Below, piece by piece: positions 29,463 to 38,848 of a DNA stretch of 64,000 nt. The DNA is from Hasllibacter sp. MH4015 (GTDB lineage: Bacteria > Pseudomonadota > Alphaproteobacteria > Rhodobacterales > Rhodobacteraceae), in the NCBI RefSeq assembly GCF_020177575.1, contig NZ_JAHTBK010000001.1:992001-1056000 (forward strand), given 5' to 3'. A program made the translations under genes and the position numbers. The notes beneath the pieces are model-generated. The model had not been told where the DNA came from, searched no databases, and saw only the letters and a program-made list of their open reading frames with translations. Within the stretch, counting starts at the first letter, position 1, and the number at the start of each line of letters is the position of its first letter.

Positions 29463-30305
29463 CTAACCCCGCGCCATAATTCGGGCCAGGGCACAGAACC
29501 CTTCAATGGGCACCTGTTCGGCCCGGTCGGTCGGCCTCAATCCTGCCTCCGCCAACCGGTCCTCGATATCGGGCGCCAGAGCCTTGAGCGCGGCACGTAG
29601 CATCTTGCGCCTTTGTCCGAATGCCATTTGCACAACGCGCGACAGGATCTCCGGATCGGCCGGGAACCGCGGCTCGGGCAAGGCCGTCAGGTGAACCACC
29701 GCCGATCGCACTTTCGGCGGCGGGGTGAAGGCTTCGGGTGGAAGGGTCATTGCGATCCGCGCATCGGCGCGCCATTGGGCCAAGACCGCCAGCCGTCCAT
29801 AGGCTTTCGATCCGGGCTGCGCCACGATCCGATCCGCCACTTCGCGCTGGAACATCAAGGTCAGGCTGTCCCATTGCGGCGGCCATTCGGGCGGGGTCAG
29901 CCATCGGACCAGCAATTCCGTGCCGACATTATAGGGCAGGTTGGCCACGATCTTGCGCGGGGGCCGCAACTGCGCGGCCCAGTCGATGTCCAGCGCGTCG
30001 GCGTTGAGCACCTCCAACCGACCGGGGTAAGCCGCCGCGATCTCCGCCAAAACCGGCAGGCAGCGCGCATCCTTTTCCACCGCCACCACGCGCCGCGCGC
30101 CTTCGGCCAAAAGCCCGCGCGTCAGCCCGCCGGGGCCGGGTCCCACCTCCAGAACATCCGTGTCCGAAAGATCGCCCGCCACGCGCGCGATCTTGGCGGT
30201 CAGGTTGAGATCCAGCAAAAAGTTCTGCCCCAGCGCCTTGCGCGCGCTCAATCCGTGGGCGGCAATCACCTCCCGCAAGGGCGGCAGGTCATCAATCGCG
30301 GCCAT
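29463..30305 (-). CDS. rsmA: 16S rRNA dimethyladenosine transferase
   Basis: The 280-residue KsgA-family enzyme dimethylates two adjacent adenosines near the 3' end of 16S rRNA and acts as a late 30S assembly checkpoint. Visible motifs are [18 protein letters not shown], the SAM site [16 protein letters not shown], and the catalytic NLPYNVGT. The C-terminal domain has the usual helices. It is the last gene of the lptF-lptG-lptD-surA-pdxA-rsmA run; a hairpin element precedes it and supplies GAGGGG seven bases before the start. Confidence 0.97.
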   Translation of the reverse strand: MAAIDDLPPLREVIAAHGLSARKALGQNFLLDLNLTAKIARVAGDLSDTDVLEVGPGPGGLTRGLLAEGARRVVAVEKDARCLPVLAEIAAAYPGRLEVLNADALDIDWAAQLRPPRKIVANLPYNVGTELLVRWLTPPEWPPQWDSLTLMFQREVADRIVAQPGSKAYGRLAVLAQWRADARIAMTLPPEAFTPPPKVRSAVVHLTALPEPRFPADPEILSRVVQMAFGQRRKMLRAALKALAPDIEDRLAEAGLRPTDRAEQVPIEGFCALARIMARG

Positions 30306-30310
30306 CGACC

Positions 30311-30376
30311 CGCCCCTCTTTGCTTCTCAAGTACCTTCGGGGGGGCTGCGCAGCAGCGGGGGGCAGACAGCCCCCC
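30311..30376 (-). repeat. Intergenic hairpin element, copy 2
   Basis: In the pdxA-rsmA gap the reverse strand carries a 7-bp hairpin GGGGGGC-N5-GCCCCCC, a GCTGCGCAGC inverted repeat, and then CCCCCGAAGGTACTTGAG followed by AAGCAAAGAGGGGCG. The tail closely matches copy 3 (40200-40257). Its last bases provide the AGAGGGG that can serve as the rsmA ribosome-binding site. The remaining gap (to 30482) holds further G+C-rich inverted repeats. Confidence 0.6.
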
Positions 30377-30482
30377 TCCGCCGCGTCCGTTCGCACCTTC
30401 CGCTCCGCGATATCGCGCAAAAGCGGCGCAGCCGCCACCGCGCGCGCAGCGCGCAACCGCCGAAGGCGGACAGAGCATCGTG

Positions 30483-31475
30483 TCATCCCGGCCCCCCCGC
30501 GGCCCGGGCCACCGCCATGTCGCGCGCCAATTCCAACGCCGCAACAAGCGATGTCGGATCGGCCACACCCTTGCCCGCGATGTCGAAGGCCGTGCCGTGG
30601 TCGGGGGAGGTGCGGATGAACGGCAGGCCAAGGGTCACGTTCACACCGCCTGCGAAATCTATCGTCTTGATCGGGATCAGCGCCTGGTCGTGGTACATTG
30701 CGAGGGCCGCGTGATAGCCGCGCCGCGCGCCGGGATGGAACATCGTGTCAGCCGAATGCGGACCGCTCAATCCCAGGCCCTCCGCGCGCAAGGCGTCCAG
30801 GATCGGAACGATCACCTCAATCTCCTCACGCCCCATTGCGCCGCCTTCGCCGGCATGGGGGTTAAGGCCCGCCACGGCAATTCGCGGCGCCTCAATCCCG
30901 AAATCGCGGCGCAACGCCCGGTCCGTGATCCGGATCGTGTCGCTCAGAAGGGTGGGGGTCAGGGTCGCCGGCACGTCAGAGAGGGCGATGTGGATCGTCA
31001 CCGGCACCACGCGCAATGCGTCGCAGGCCAGCATCATCACCACCCGGTCGACGCCCGCCAGATGGGCGAGGTACTCGGTATGGCCCGGAAAACGAAAGCC
31101 GGCCCCGTCCATCAGTGCCTTCTTGTGAATCGGTCCCGTGGTCAGGGCCGCCGCCTCGCCGCGCATCACAAGATCAACACCGCGCGCGATCACGTCGATC
31201 ACACCCTGGGCGTTCGCCGGATCGGGCAGGCCGGGCCGTGCGTCGCCCGCGAAGTCATGGGGCAGGACAGGCAGCCCGCGAGAGGTGGCCCCCATCGCAT
31301 CGGCAGGGGCGGCAATTTCGTGGATCGGGCAGCCGTGGCCTGACAGGTGGCGCGGATCCCCGATCACGAAAAACGGCAGGCGTGCGCCCAGACGATCCCA
31401 GGCGCGTGCCGCAATCTCCGGGCCGATGCCGGACGGCTCCCCCACGCTGACTGCAATCGGAAGCGGCAGACCCAT
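30483..31475 (-). CDS. pdxA: 4-hydroxythreonine-4-phosphate dehydrogenase
   Basis: The 330-residue NAD-dependent enzyme oxidises 4-phosphohydroxy-L-threonine in the DXP-dependent pyridoxal phosphate pathway. Family signatures include SVGEPSGIGPEI at the N-terminus, TGPIHKKALMDAG-like (TGPIHKKALMDGAGFRFPGHTEYLA), LNPHAGEGGAMGREE and YHDQALIPIKTIDFAGGVNVTLGLPFIRTSPDHGTA with the metal-binding His and Asp residues. It is nine bases downstream of surA in the operon, and rsmA follows. Confidence 0.97.
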   Translation of the reverse strand: MGLPLPIAVSVGEPSGIGPEIAARAWDRLGARLPFFVIGDPRHLSGHGCPIHEIAAPADAMGATSRGLPVLPHDFAGDARPGLPDPANAQGVIDVIARGVDLVMRGEAAALTTGPIHKKALMDGAGFRFPGHTEYLAHLAGVDRVVMMLACDALRVVPVTIHIALSDVPATLTPTLLSDTIRITDRALRRDFGIEAPRIAVAGLNPHAGEGGAMGREEIEVIVPILDALRAEGLGLSGPHSADTMFHPGARRGYHAALAMYHDQALIPIKTIDFAGGVNVTLGLPFIRTSPDHGTAFDIAGKGVADPTSLVAALELARDMAVARAAGGPG

Positions 31476-31484
31476 GCGGCGACG

Positions 31485-32729
31485 TCAGTTCAGGTAGACG
31501 ATATTGGCATCCGCGCGCAGCTCTTCGAGGTAGCTGTTGGCATAGGCTTCGATGCGCTGGCCGACCAGGCGTTCCCGCACCGCGTCGCGGCCAATTTCGG
31601 GCTCCGCCGTGACACGGTCGCACAGCATGAGCGCCAGAAGAACCGTGCCGTTGTTGCGGGTGACGGATGTGGACATTTCGTGGTTGTCGAGCGAGCGGAG
31701 CGCCAGTGCCACGTCGTCGGGCAGGGCGCCGGGGGCCACGCTTTGGCGTTCGAACCCGCCGGGTATCACGCCATTGAAATCGTTGCAGGTATCGACCGAA
31801 ACCCGCAATTGCTCGGCCCGCGTCAGCGCCTCGGTGCTGCGCCCCCCGGGGATCGCGATTGAGACATAGTCGATCGCCGTGATCGGCAATTGCGGTGCCT
31901 CCACTTCACGTTGACCGCGCATCTGGAAAAGCGCGTAGGCCTGCCCGCCGCCAAGGGGCACCGGCTCGGTCACACGGCCGACGCCCATGGTCAGGAACCG
32001 TTCGCGCAGACCTTCGGGCAATTCCTGCAACGGACGCCAGCCGGTCAGGCCGCCGTTTTCACGGGTGGGTGCGGCGGAGAAACGGCTTGCGGCCTCCGAG
32101 AAGACCTCCGTCCTGCCACCGATCTGCTCGCGCAGGCGCAGAAGCTCTGACACCAGGTTGGCCTGGTTTTCGGGCGTGACCGGAATGATGATCTCGGCAA
32201 GCAGGATCTCGATCCCGCCGCCCAGGACCGTGCCAAGCTCGATTGCCTCGTCGATATCTTCCTCGGTGATCTGCGCGCGCGATCCAAAGCGGGTGCGCAC
32301 GACGTTGCGCCACGTGATCCCGTTGGCGATGAAGTCGCGCACGGTTTCCGGCGCAATGCCGGCCTGACCCATCTGGTTGAGGAATTGTTCCGGCCCAAGA
32401 TTGGCGCGGGCGGCGAATTCGTTCAGCCCCGCCTCGATCTCCTCGGGTGATGCCGAAACGCCCAGGCGCAGGGCTGCGTCCACCTGAAGCCTCTCGTTCA
32501 CCAAGGCGTCAATCGCCTGCTGGCGCAAATCGCCTTGCGCGTTGAGGACCTCGAGAAATCGCATCCGTTGCGAGATCTCGAAATTCGTGACGATCTGGTC
32601 ATCGACGCGCACCGCCGCCTCGAACGGGTTCTGGGCCGCGACCGGTGTACCGAGCGCGAGGGTAAGGGCAAATGCACAAGGTGCGATGCTGCGTGCCGCG
32701 CGGTGGATCGCTTGGAAGATGCCGTTCAT
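31485..32729 (-). CDS. surA: Periplasmic chaperone/peptidyl-prolyl isomerase SurA
   Basis: The 414-residue protein has a signal peptide (SIAPCAFALTLALGTPVAAQ) and a SurA N-terminal domain (VRVDDQIVTNFEISQRMRFLEVLNAQGDLRQQAIDALVNERL). One parvulin-type region follows (LAEIIIPVTPENQANLVSELLRLREQI ... GWRPLQELPEGLRERFLTMGVG). It escorts unfolded outer-membrane proteins through the periplasm. Position between lptD and pdxA is the classical synteny. The ATG at 32729 has GGGG eight bases upstream; a GTG at 32747 is an alternative. Confidence 0.93.
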   Translation of the reverse strand: MNGIFQAIHRAARSIAPCAFALTLALGTPVAAQNPFEAAVRVDDQIVTNFEISQRMRFLEVLNAQGDLRQQAIDALVNERLQVDAALRLGVSASPEEIEAGLNEFAARANLGPEQFLNQMGQAGIAPETVRDFIANGITWRNVVRTRFGSRAQITEEDIDEAIELGTVLGGGIEILLAEIIIPVTPENQANLVSELLRLREQIGGRTEVFSEAASRFSAAPTRENGGLTGWRPLQELPEGLRERFLTMGVGRVTEPVPLGGGQAYALFQMRGQREVEAPQLPITAIDYVSIAIPGGRSTEALTRAEQLRVSVDTCNDFNGVIPGGFERQSVAPGALPDDVALALRSLDNHEMSTSVTRNNGTVLLALMLCDRVTAEPEIGRDAVRERLVGQRIEAYANSYLEELRADANIVYLN

Positions 32730-32821
32730 GCCCGAAACCCCAGTCACTTTTCATTCGCCCCCACGGGACGTGTGTTGTCCATTGCCGCCTGGTCTGGCGT
32801 GGCGCGGCGAAGGCGCGCCCG

Positions 32822-34981
32822 TCATCCCCTGCAACTGCGCGCCGTTGACCGGCCTTCGCGTCCGGCGCCGAAGCCCGCTAGAGACACGGTAAATCCGAAG
32901 CTGGTGGCCGGTTCAAGCGTCGCCGATGTCGTATAGCGGCGCGAGACGGAAAATTCCATATCCACGCATTCGTTCTCGAACCCCAGCGACAGGCCCGCGC
33001 GCGAGGGTCCCGCCTCGATGAAATCGTAGCGCCAGTTGACCCCGGCCTCCCATCCGCTGGCAAGGCCGTAATTGGCATCAAAGGCCCATTCCGAGAGATC
33101 GCGCGGGCGCTGCTCGCCCAGATCAGCCTCCAGGAAGGTGTAGCTTGTCACGACCTCGTGCCTGTCCCCGGACCAGTAGAGCGAAAGCTCCGACGATGTG
33201 AAATCGAAGGAGGAGTCGAAAAGCGACCGGTTCACCAGCGTCAGTTGATCGTTGAAGCCCAGATGCGTGGCCATCAGGAAATCCGATTGCGTCCCGTTCA
33301 GGCCCGACCCGTCGGTCAATTGCCCCTGTTCATCGGTGCGGAAGACAACACCGCCCGCCACGCCAAGGCGCCAGCCCGATGGGGAAAGCCGGGAATAGGC
33401 GAGGCCCACATTGGCCCGCGGCCCCACTTCGCGCAGATCCGATCCGGGGAACCGGTCGAGGGAGAAGAGGTTCGCTTCATCGAATTCCACGATGAAGCTG
33501 TCTTCGTTCGGCACGGCGTTGCCGTAGGTTTCTGACCAGACAAGTTGCGCCACGGGCTCGATCACGTGGCTGACCCCACGTGCGCTGATCGCTTGCAGGG
33601 GATAGCGGAATTCGATGGCCCCATAGGGCGTGATGCGGGTTTCCGCGCCGTCGAGCGGGCCATCTTGCTGGGTGGCGTAATACCCGCCGTGTAAGGCCGC
33701 CTCGAACGTGGTCAGAAGGCCGCCGAAGGTCTCGGTCCGTCGCCAATCCAACTGGCCGGTCACGCGGGCCACGTCGCGACCATTGACCATCGTGCCGACG
33801 GTATCGGCAGTCGAGAAACGGTAGAAGCCGGTCCCTTCCAACTCCGCCGTCAACATGCCGCCGATCAGGGGCGGGGTGATCCGGCGGGTGATCTCTGCAT
33901 GGGCGACGCGGGTGGGCAGGACATCGTTGTCCTCCCCCTCGATCAGCGATTGGTAAAGCGTGGCGGAGGCTTCGATGTATTCCTCTCGCCGGACGCGGCT
34001 GATCCGCGCGAAGGTTTCAAGGATGTCGGGATCCTCGAACCCGTAGGTCGTCAGGTAGGCCCGGTCGCTGACGGCCTGGACCTGCAGGTCCAGCGTGAAT
34101 TCCCGCGGCAAATCGAATTGGCCGGTCCCGAACAGGTAGGCGCGGGTCGGATCGTCAGTGATGTCATCCCAAGACACGGCGCCCTGCAAGGCGATCTCCC
34201 CGTTGCGGAAGGCATGGCGATAGCGCGCCTCCAGCGTTTGGGAGCCTGGTCCGATCCAGGGCGTGACGGTGATGTCCGCGTGGTCGCCCAGACGCACGAA
34301 ATAGGGTACGCGCACCTGCGTACCGGTGCGGTCATTGGCGCGGATGGACGGGGCAAGGAACCCGGTCGCGCGGTCCAGCGTCGGATCGGGCAGACGCATG
34401 CGGGGCAGAAAGAAAACCGGCACGCCGAGGACGCGGAACTGCGCATTCTCGAAATAGAGCTGCTGCTCCTGCTCGTCATGGATGACACGCCGGGCACGGA
34501 TCTCCCACAAAGGTGTCGGGTTCTCGAAACAGACCTCGCAAGATGACGCGACGGCCTGGTAAAGCTGCGTATAGCGCCCTTCCGACCGCTCGATCTCGGT
34601 CGCGGCGATCTGAAGCTGGCGATCCAGCACAAGGCGTGCAGATTGCAATACACCGTTCTGCAGATCGTCTGAAAGCTCAGCGAAGTCTGCCACGATAACC
34701 GAATTGCCCGACGCATCGGTCAGGGTCAGCGGACCCTGGACCTGAAGCGTGTCGGTGCCGCCATCGTAACGGATGGATTGCGCGCGCAGGCGTGCGCCGT
34801 TGAAGAAGACCTCGACCGAGCCACGGGCGGTGACGTTCTGCCCGCCATCAAAGCGGATGTTGTCGGCAATCAAGGTGGCGGGGGCAAGCGTAGGGACGCC
34901 CTGCGCTGTCGGGGGAGCCCCCCAGCAGACGGTCGCAGCCAGTACTGTGGCTGCCAGCCTATGGCTCACCCAGCGCCTCAC
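32822..34981 (-). CDS. lptD: LPS-assembly outer membrane protein LptD
   Basis: The 719-residue outer-membrane protein inserts lipopolysaccharide into the outer leaflet. A signal peptide is followed by an LptA-like jellyroll domain (ATLIADNIRFDGGQNVTARGSV) and a large beta-barrel domain. Cys148 and Cys151 (SSCEVCFENP) and one Cys near the C-terminus (FENECVDMEF) are candidates for the structural disulfides. The start is the GTG of a GTGA overlap with lptG. The same frame stays open well upstream through lptG, but that part has no signal peptide or LptD similarity. Confidence 0.95.
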   Translation of the reverse strand: MRRWVSHRLAATVLAATVCWGAPPTAQGVPTLAPATLIADNIRFDGGQNVTARGSVEVFFNGARLRAQSIRYDGGTDTLQVQGPLTLTDASGNSVIVADFAELSDDLQNGVLQSARLVLDRQLQIAATEIERSEGRYTQLYQAVASSCEVCFENPTPLWEIRARRVIHDEQEQQLYFENAQFRVLGVPVFFLPRMRLPDPTLDRATGFLAPSIRANDRTGTQVRVPYFVRLGDHADITVTPWIGPGSQTLEARYRHAFRNGEIALQGAVSWDDITDDPTRAYLFGTGQFDLPREFTLDLQVQAVSDRAYLTTYGFEDPDILETFARISRVRREEYIEASATLYQSLIEGEDNDVLPTRVAHAEITRRITPPLIGGMLTAELEGTGFYRFSTADTVGTMVNGRDVARVTGQLDWRRTETFGGLLTTFEAALHGGYYATQQDGPLDGAETRITPYGAIEFRYPLQAISARGVSHVIEPVAQLVWSETYGNAVPNEDSFIVEFDEANLFSLDRFPGSDLREVGPRANVGLAYSRLSPSGWRLGVAGGVVFRTDEQGQLTDGSGLNGTQSDFLMATHLGFNDQLTLVNRSLFDSSFDFTSSELSLYWSGDRHEVVTSYTFLEADLGEQRPRDLSEWAFDANYGLASGWEAGVNWRYDFIEAGPSRAGLSLGFENECVDMEFSVSRRYTTSATLEPATSFGFTVSLAGFGAGREGRSTARSCRG

Positions 34982-36072
34982 CCGTCCTCCGTATGCAAAA
35001 GTAGGCCCGTGGCCAAGAGAATTGCGGCAATCGGCGGCGTCCAGGCGACAAGTGTTGCCGAAACCTGACCCGTTTCCCCAAGCACCTCGGCAAACCGCCG
35101 CAGGAACACCACGCCGAAGCCCAGAAGGATCGCGCTCATCACCATGATGCCGGTCTTGCCGAACCGCGTGTGGCGCATGGTAAAGCCGGCCCCGATCAGG
35201 ACCATGGCAGCCAAGAGGAGCGGGGACGACAATTGCATTTGGAACCAGGTCCGGTGTTGCAGCGCGGCAAAGCCTGCGTCGTTGAGTTGCCGGATGAACC
35301 CCGGAAGCTCGAAGATCGGCACCGTTTCGGGATTGCCGAAGCTGTCGCGGATCTGCTCGGCCGTCAGGGTAGAGGGCAGGGTCAACGTCTCGAAATCCTC
35401 GGCGTCGGCCTCCGGATTGCCGGACCCCGCGATGGGCCATCGTTTCACATCCGTCAGGGTCCAGGCGCCGAAGCTCAGGATCGCTTCCCGTGCGTCCAGC
35501 CGTTCGGTCAGTACGCCGTTCACATCGAAGGTGAAGAACGAGGCATCGAACAGATGCGTCCCGTCGGAATTTGTGGCGCTGGCACGGATGACCGTCTGTT
35601 CGCTGGCCACCCCCTGGCGCAGCCAAAGCCCCTGTCCCGTCACGGAAACGGTGCGGCTTTCCAGCCCGGAGAGCCGCGCCAGCGTCAGATCGTACTGGCG
35701 CGCGGTGCTTGCAACCAGCGGGTTCAGCAGGACCAGCGACAGGATCCCGATCAACAAAGCCACGATGACCGGAGATGCGGCAGATCGCAGGGCGGAGCGT
35801 CCGGCGGCGCGCACCACGACCAGTTCGGACGTGCGCGACAGGCCAAGAAACAGGACCAGCGTCGCTAGCATTACGAAGAGCGGCATCAGCCCGATCAGGC
35901 CGCGCGGCAGGTTCAGCAGGGCGAGCGACAGGACCGCCATGAAGCCCTGGTCCGATCCGATCCGGCGCAATTGGTCGGCCATGTCGATCGGCAGGATGAT
36001 GGCGATGAAGACGGCCAGTACGATCCCGAAGGCCCGCAGGAAACGGCGCGCGATGTAGAGGTGCAGGATCAC
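34978..36072 (-). CDS. lptG: LPS export ABC transporter permease LptG
   Basis: The 364-residue inner-membrane protein, with LptF and the ATPase LptB, extracts LPS and pushes it onto the LptA bridge. Six helices are visible: three near the N-terminus (FGIVLAVFIAIILPIDMADQL) and three near the C-terminus, flanking a periplasmic jellyroll domain (about residues 135-255). The start is a GTG overlapping the lptF stop (GTGA); the stop likewise overlaps the lptD start. lptB and lptA are not in this window. Confidence 0.95.
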   Translation of the reverse strand: MILHLYIARRFLRAFGIVLAVFIAIILPIDMADQLRRIGSDQGFMAVLSLALLNLPRGLIGLMPLFVMLATLVLFLGLSRTSELVVVRAAGRSALRSAASPVIVALLIGILSLVLLNPLVASTARQYDLTLARLSGLESRTVSVTGQGLWLRQGVASEQTVIRASATNSDGTHLFDASFFTFDVNGVLTERLDAREAILSFGAWTLTDVKRWPIAGSGNPEADAEDFETLTLPSTLTAEQIRDSFGNPETVPIFELPGFIRQLNDAGFAALQHRTWFQMQLSSPLLLAAMVLIGAGFTMRHTRFGKTGIMVMSAILLGFGVVFLRRFAEVLGETGQVSATLVAWTPPIAAILLATGLLLHTEDG

Positions 36073-37238
36073 GCCGGGATCCCCCGCCAGCCCTGTCGCC
36101 GCCGCATCGCCAGCGCCACCATGATCGCGGCGACGATTGCCGCCACCGCCGGTTGCGCATAAGCCATCAGCCACGCGTCGGCATCGGCGCGCACGGCGGC
36201 TTCTCCGGCATTGCGCACGATCTGCATCGGCAAGACCAGCGCCACGGCGATCAGGACCTGTTTCCAGACGCCGAACCGAGAAAACGTGCCCAACATCAGA
36301 GATGCGGCCCCGATCAGCGGCACGAAGATGACGAAGAGGGATTGCGCGATCCTGTCATGGCCTTCGAAGACCATGTGGGCCAGCGGCAGGTTCAACTCCT
36401 CCGCCATCTGGGCGTCCGCGCGCAGCAAGGTCGGGGTCGAGACCTCTCTCACATCCACGCGGCGCGTGGTGTCCGGGTTGATCAACCCACCCACGTCATA
36501 GGTGAAATCGCTGAATTGCACGGTGCCAAGTCGCCCCGTCTCAAGATCCAGGGTCTGGGCCACGCCATCGAACATCACCAGCCGCGGACCGGTGTCTGAC
36601 CGAACCAGAAGCGCGTTCGTGGCGGTGTAGGTGACTTCCACGCCGGGATTGGTGGCGTCTTGCAGGAAAATGTCCTGAAACTCGCCCAAGTCGCTGATTT
36701 CGCGGATGTAGACGGTCAGGCCAGCGGTGGGGTGGATAAACTCACCCGCGCGCAGGAACTTGCCGGTCAAGTCGTCGCGCACCTCATCTTGGCGCATCAT
36801 GAATTGTGACCGGGCGGCGGGGGCCAGAACGTTGCCAAGAACGCCCACCAAAAGCGCCATCAGGATCCCGAAATAGAACACCGGACGCAGCAACCGCAGT
36901 GCCGACAGGCCCGCGGTTTGCAAAACCACCATCTCGGACTCGCCGATCATGCGGTTGAAAATGTAGAGCGTCGCAACGAACGCCGCGACGGGCAGGATCA
37001 ACTGGATGATCCAGGGCAGGGTCAGGGCCGAGAATTCAAGAAAAACCCCGACATTCTGACCATCGGCGATCAGCGAATCGAACAGGCGCGCGGCCTGGTT
37101 CACCCAATAGACCGAGACCAGCACCAGGCTGAAGAACCCGAACAGCATCACCAACTGGCGCAGAATATATTTGTCGAACTGACCCAAGCGGCCCGGACCC
37201 CCATATGCGGTATCCGGATGGCAGTCCGACCGCGTCAT
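36069..37238 (-). CDS. lptF: LPS export ABC transporter permease LptF
   Basis: The 389-residue permease has the six-helix/jellyroll layout of the YjgP/YjgQ family: FDKYILRQLVMLFGFFSLVLVSVYWVNQAARLFD, ALTLPWIIQLILPVAAFVATLY and the ESEMVVLQTAGLSALRLLRP coupling-helix segment that contacts LptB. It partners LptG. As first gene of lptF-lptG-lptD-surA-pdxA-rsmA, its promoter should lie in the 113-base gap shared with divergent pepA. The first 20 residues may be an over-extended start. Confidence 0.95.
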   Translation of the reverse strand: MTRSDCHPDTAYGGPGRLGQFDKYILRQLVMLFGFFSLVLVSVYWVNQAARLFDSLIADGQNVGVFLEFSALTLPWIIQLILPVAAFVATLYIFNRMIGESEMVVLQTAGLSALRLLRPVFYFGILMALLVGVLGNVLAPAARSQFMMRQDEVRDDLTGKFLRAGEFIHPTAGLTVYIREISDLGEFQDIFLQDATNPGVEVTYTATNALLVRSDTGPRLVMFDGVAQTLDLETGRLGTVQFSDFTYDVGGLINPDTTRRVDVREVSTPTLLRADAQMAEELNLPLAHMVFEGHDRIAQSLFVIFVPLIGAASLMLGTFSRFGVWKQVLIAVALVLPMQIVRNAGEAAVRADADAWLMAYAQPAVAAIVAAIMVALAMRRRQGWRGIPA

Positions 37239-37351
37239 CTATGTTTTAATGCAGTTTTTCGGGGATGCGTAGGGGCGATCTGGCCAAGGCCATGTCTCCG
37301 CCCTAAGGTCGCGTCCTGAATGTCACGCTTTTCCCAGTCAGGAGCCCGTTA

Positions 37352-38818
37352 ATGACCAGTGTCGCCCCCGTGGATTTCGCCGAAACCGACCTCGATACGC
37401 TTGCGGAATTGGAGGGGAAGCTGGCCATCCTCGTCACGGCGGACGGCAAGCTGGACAATGCCGGACGGCGTGTGAACCGCCTGTCGAAACAGGCCGTCGC
37501 ACGGATGTTGGAAAGCGAAAGGTGGGAGAAGGTGAAATCCGGCGAAGGGTTCACCATGGGGTTTCCGGCGGGGCTCGCGGCCAAGGCGCTGTGTGTCATC
37601 AAGCTGGACCGGCGTCCATCGGTGGAAGATGCGCGCAAGGCCGGCGCGTCCCTTGCGAAATTCAAGGGTAAGGACCCTCTGACGATCTGTGCAGGCTCCA
37701 CCACGCGGTTGAGCGACCTCGCCCTTGGCCTCGTCCTGCGCGACTACACGTTCGATGCCCATAAGACGGCTGACAAGACCGTGGCGGAAGGTTCTGTGAT
37801 CCAATGTAACAAACCCGAAGACGCTAAGGCCGACGCCGAAGCGGCGATGGCCGTGGCAGACGGCGTGTTCTTCACCCGCGATCTGGTCAATGAACCGGCC
37901 AACGTCTTGACAACGCAGGAATTCGCAGACCGGCTTGAGGCGATGCGCGACATCGGGCTGGACGTCGAGGTGCTGGAGGAAAAGGACCTCGCCAAGCTTG
38001 GAATGGGCGCCCTTCTGGGGGTGGGGCAGGGCTCCGACGCGCCATCCAAGGTTGTGGTGATGCAATGGAATGGTGGCGCGGATGAGAAGCCGCTGGCCCT
38101 GATCGGCAAAGGCGTGGTCTTCGACACCGGCGGGATCAGCCTGAAGCCTGCGGGCGGCATGGAAGACATGACCATGGACATGGGCGGCGCGGGTGTTGTG
38201 GCGGGCGTGATGCGAACGCTGGCGCTTCGCAAGGCCAAGGCGAACGTCGTGGGTTTGGTCGGATTGGTGGAGAACATGCCCGACGCCCGCGCGCAGCGCC
38301 CGGGCGATGTCGTGACCTCCATGAAAGGTGATACGATCGAGGTCATCAACACCGATGCGGAGGGGCGCTTGGTTCTGTGTGACGTGATGTGGTACGCGCA
38401 GGACCGGTTCGAGCCTTCGGGCATGATCGACCTTGCCACGCTGACCGGCGCGATCATCATCGGGTTGGGGCACGAGAATGCGGGTGTCTTCTCCAACAAC
38501 GATGCGCTTAGCAATGCCTTTCTCAAGGCCGCGGCTTCGGAGGGGGAAGGGGCATGGCGCCTGCCCATGGGCCAAGCCTATGACGACCTGCTGAAATCGC
38601 GGATCGCCGATATGAAGAACGTGGGCGGACGGGCCGCCGGTTCTATCACCGCCGCGCAATTCCTGGGCCGTTTCGTGAAGGATGACACGCCGTGGATCCA
38701 TCTGGATATCGCCGGTGTCGCGTCGGTGAAGTCGGAAACGAAGCTGGCCCCCAAGGGTGCGACAGGCTGGGGCGTGATGGCTCTCGACCGGTTGGTGCGC
38801 GACGAATACGAAAGCTGA
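37352..38818 (+). CDS. pepA: Leucyl aminopeptidase (M17)
   Basis: The 488-residue di-zinc peptidase removes N-terminal residues in the cytoplasm. The M17 signature NTDAEGRL is present with further metal ligands in GKGVVFDTGGISLKPAGGMEDMTMDMGGAG and catalytic Arg in EGRLVLCDV. The N-terminal domain is short and diverged, as usual. AGGAG lies seven bases before the ATG at 37352. It diverges from lptF and is followed 30 bases later by holC, the order seen in many proteobacteria. Confidence 0.96.
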   Translation: MTSVAPVDFAETDLDTLAELEGKLAILVTADGKLDNAGRRVNRLSKQAVARMLESERWEKVKSGEGFTMGFPAGLAAKALCVIKLDRRPSVEDARKAGASLAKFKGKDPLTICAGSTTRLSDLALGLVLRDYTFDAHKTADKTVAEGSVIQCNKPEDAKADAEAAMAVADGVFFTRDLVNEPANVLTTQEFADRLEAMRDIGLDVEVLEEKDLAKLGMGALLGVGQGSDAPSKVVVMQWNGGADEKPLALIGKGVVFDTGGISLKPAGGMEDMTMDMGGAGVVAGVMRTLALRKAKANVVGLVGLVENMPDARAQRPGDVVTSMKGDTIEVINTDAEGRLVLCDVMWYAQDRFEPSGMIDLATLTGAIIIGLGHENAGVFSNNDALSNAFLKAAASEGEGAWRLPMGQAYDDLLKSRIADMKNVGGRAAGSITAAQFLGRFVKDDTPWIHLDIAGVASVKSETKLAPKGATGWGVMALDRLVRDEYES

Positions 38819-38848
38819 TGCAATACATGAGGAACCACTCGTAAGCCC

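Noticed and set aside
29613-31343. Long plus-strand open frame opposite rsmA and pdxA
   Set aside because: Composition is Arg/His/Gln-rich, it has no family motif, and both minus-strand genes beneath it are intact enzymes.
32822-36160. A single open frame of about 1,110 codons suggesting a giant LptD-like protein
   Set aside because: The upstream third is lptG in another frame and reads as Arg-rich nonsense; the GTGA overlap and signal peptide fix the lptD start at 34981.
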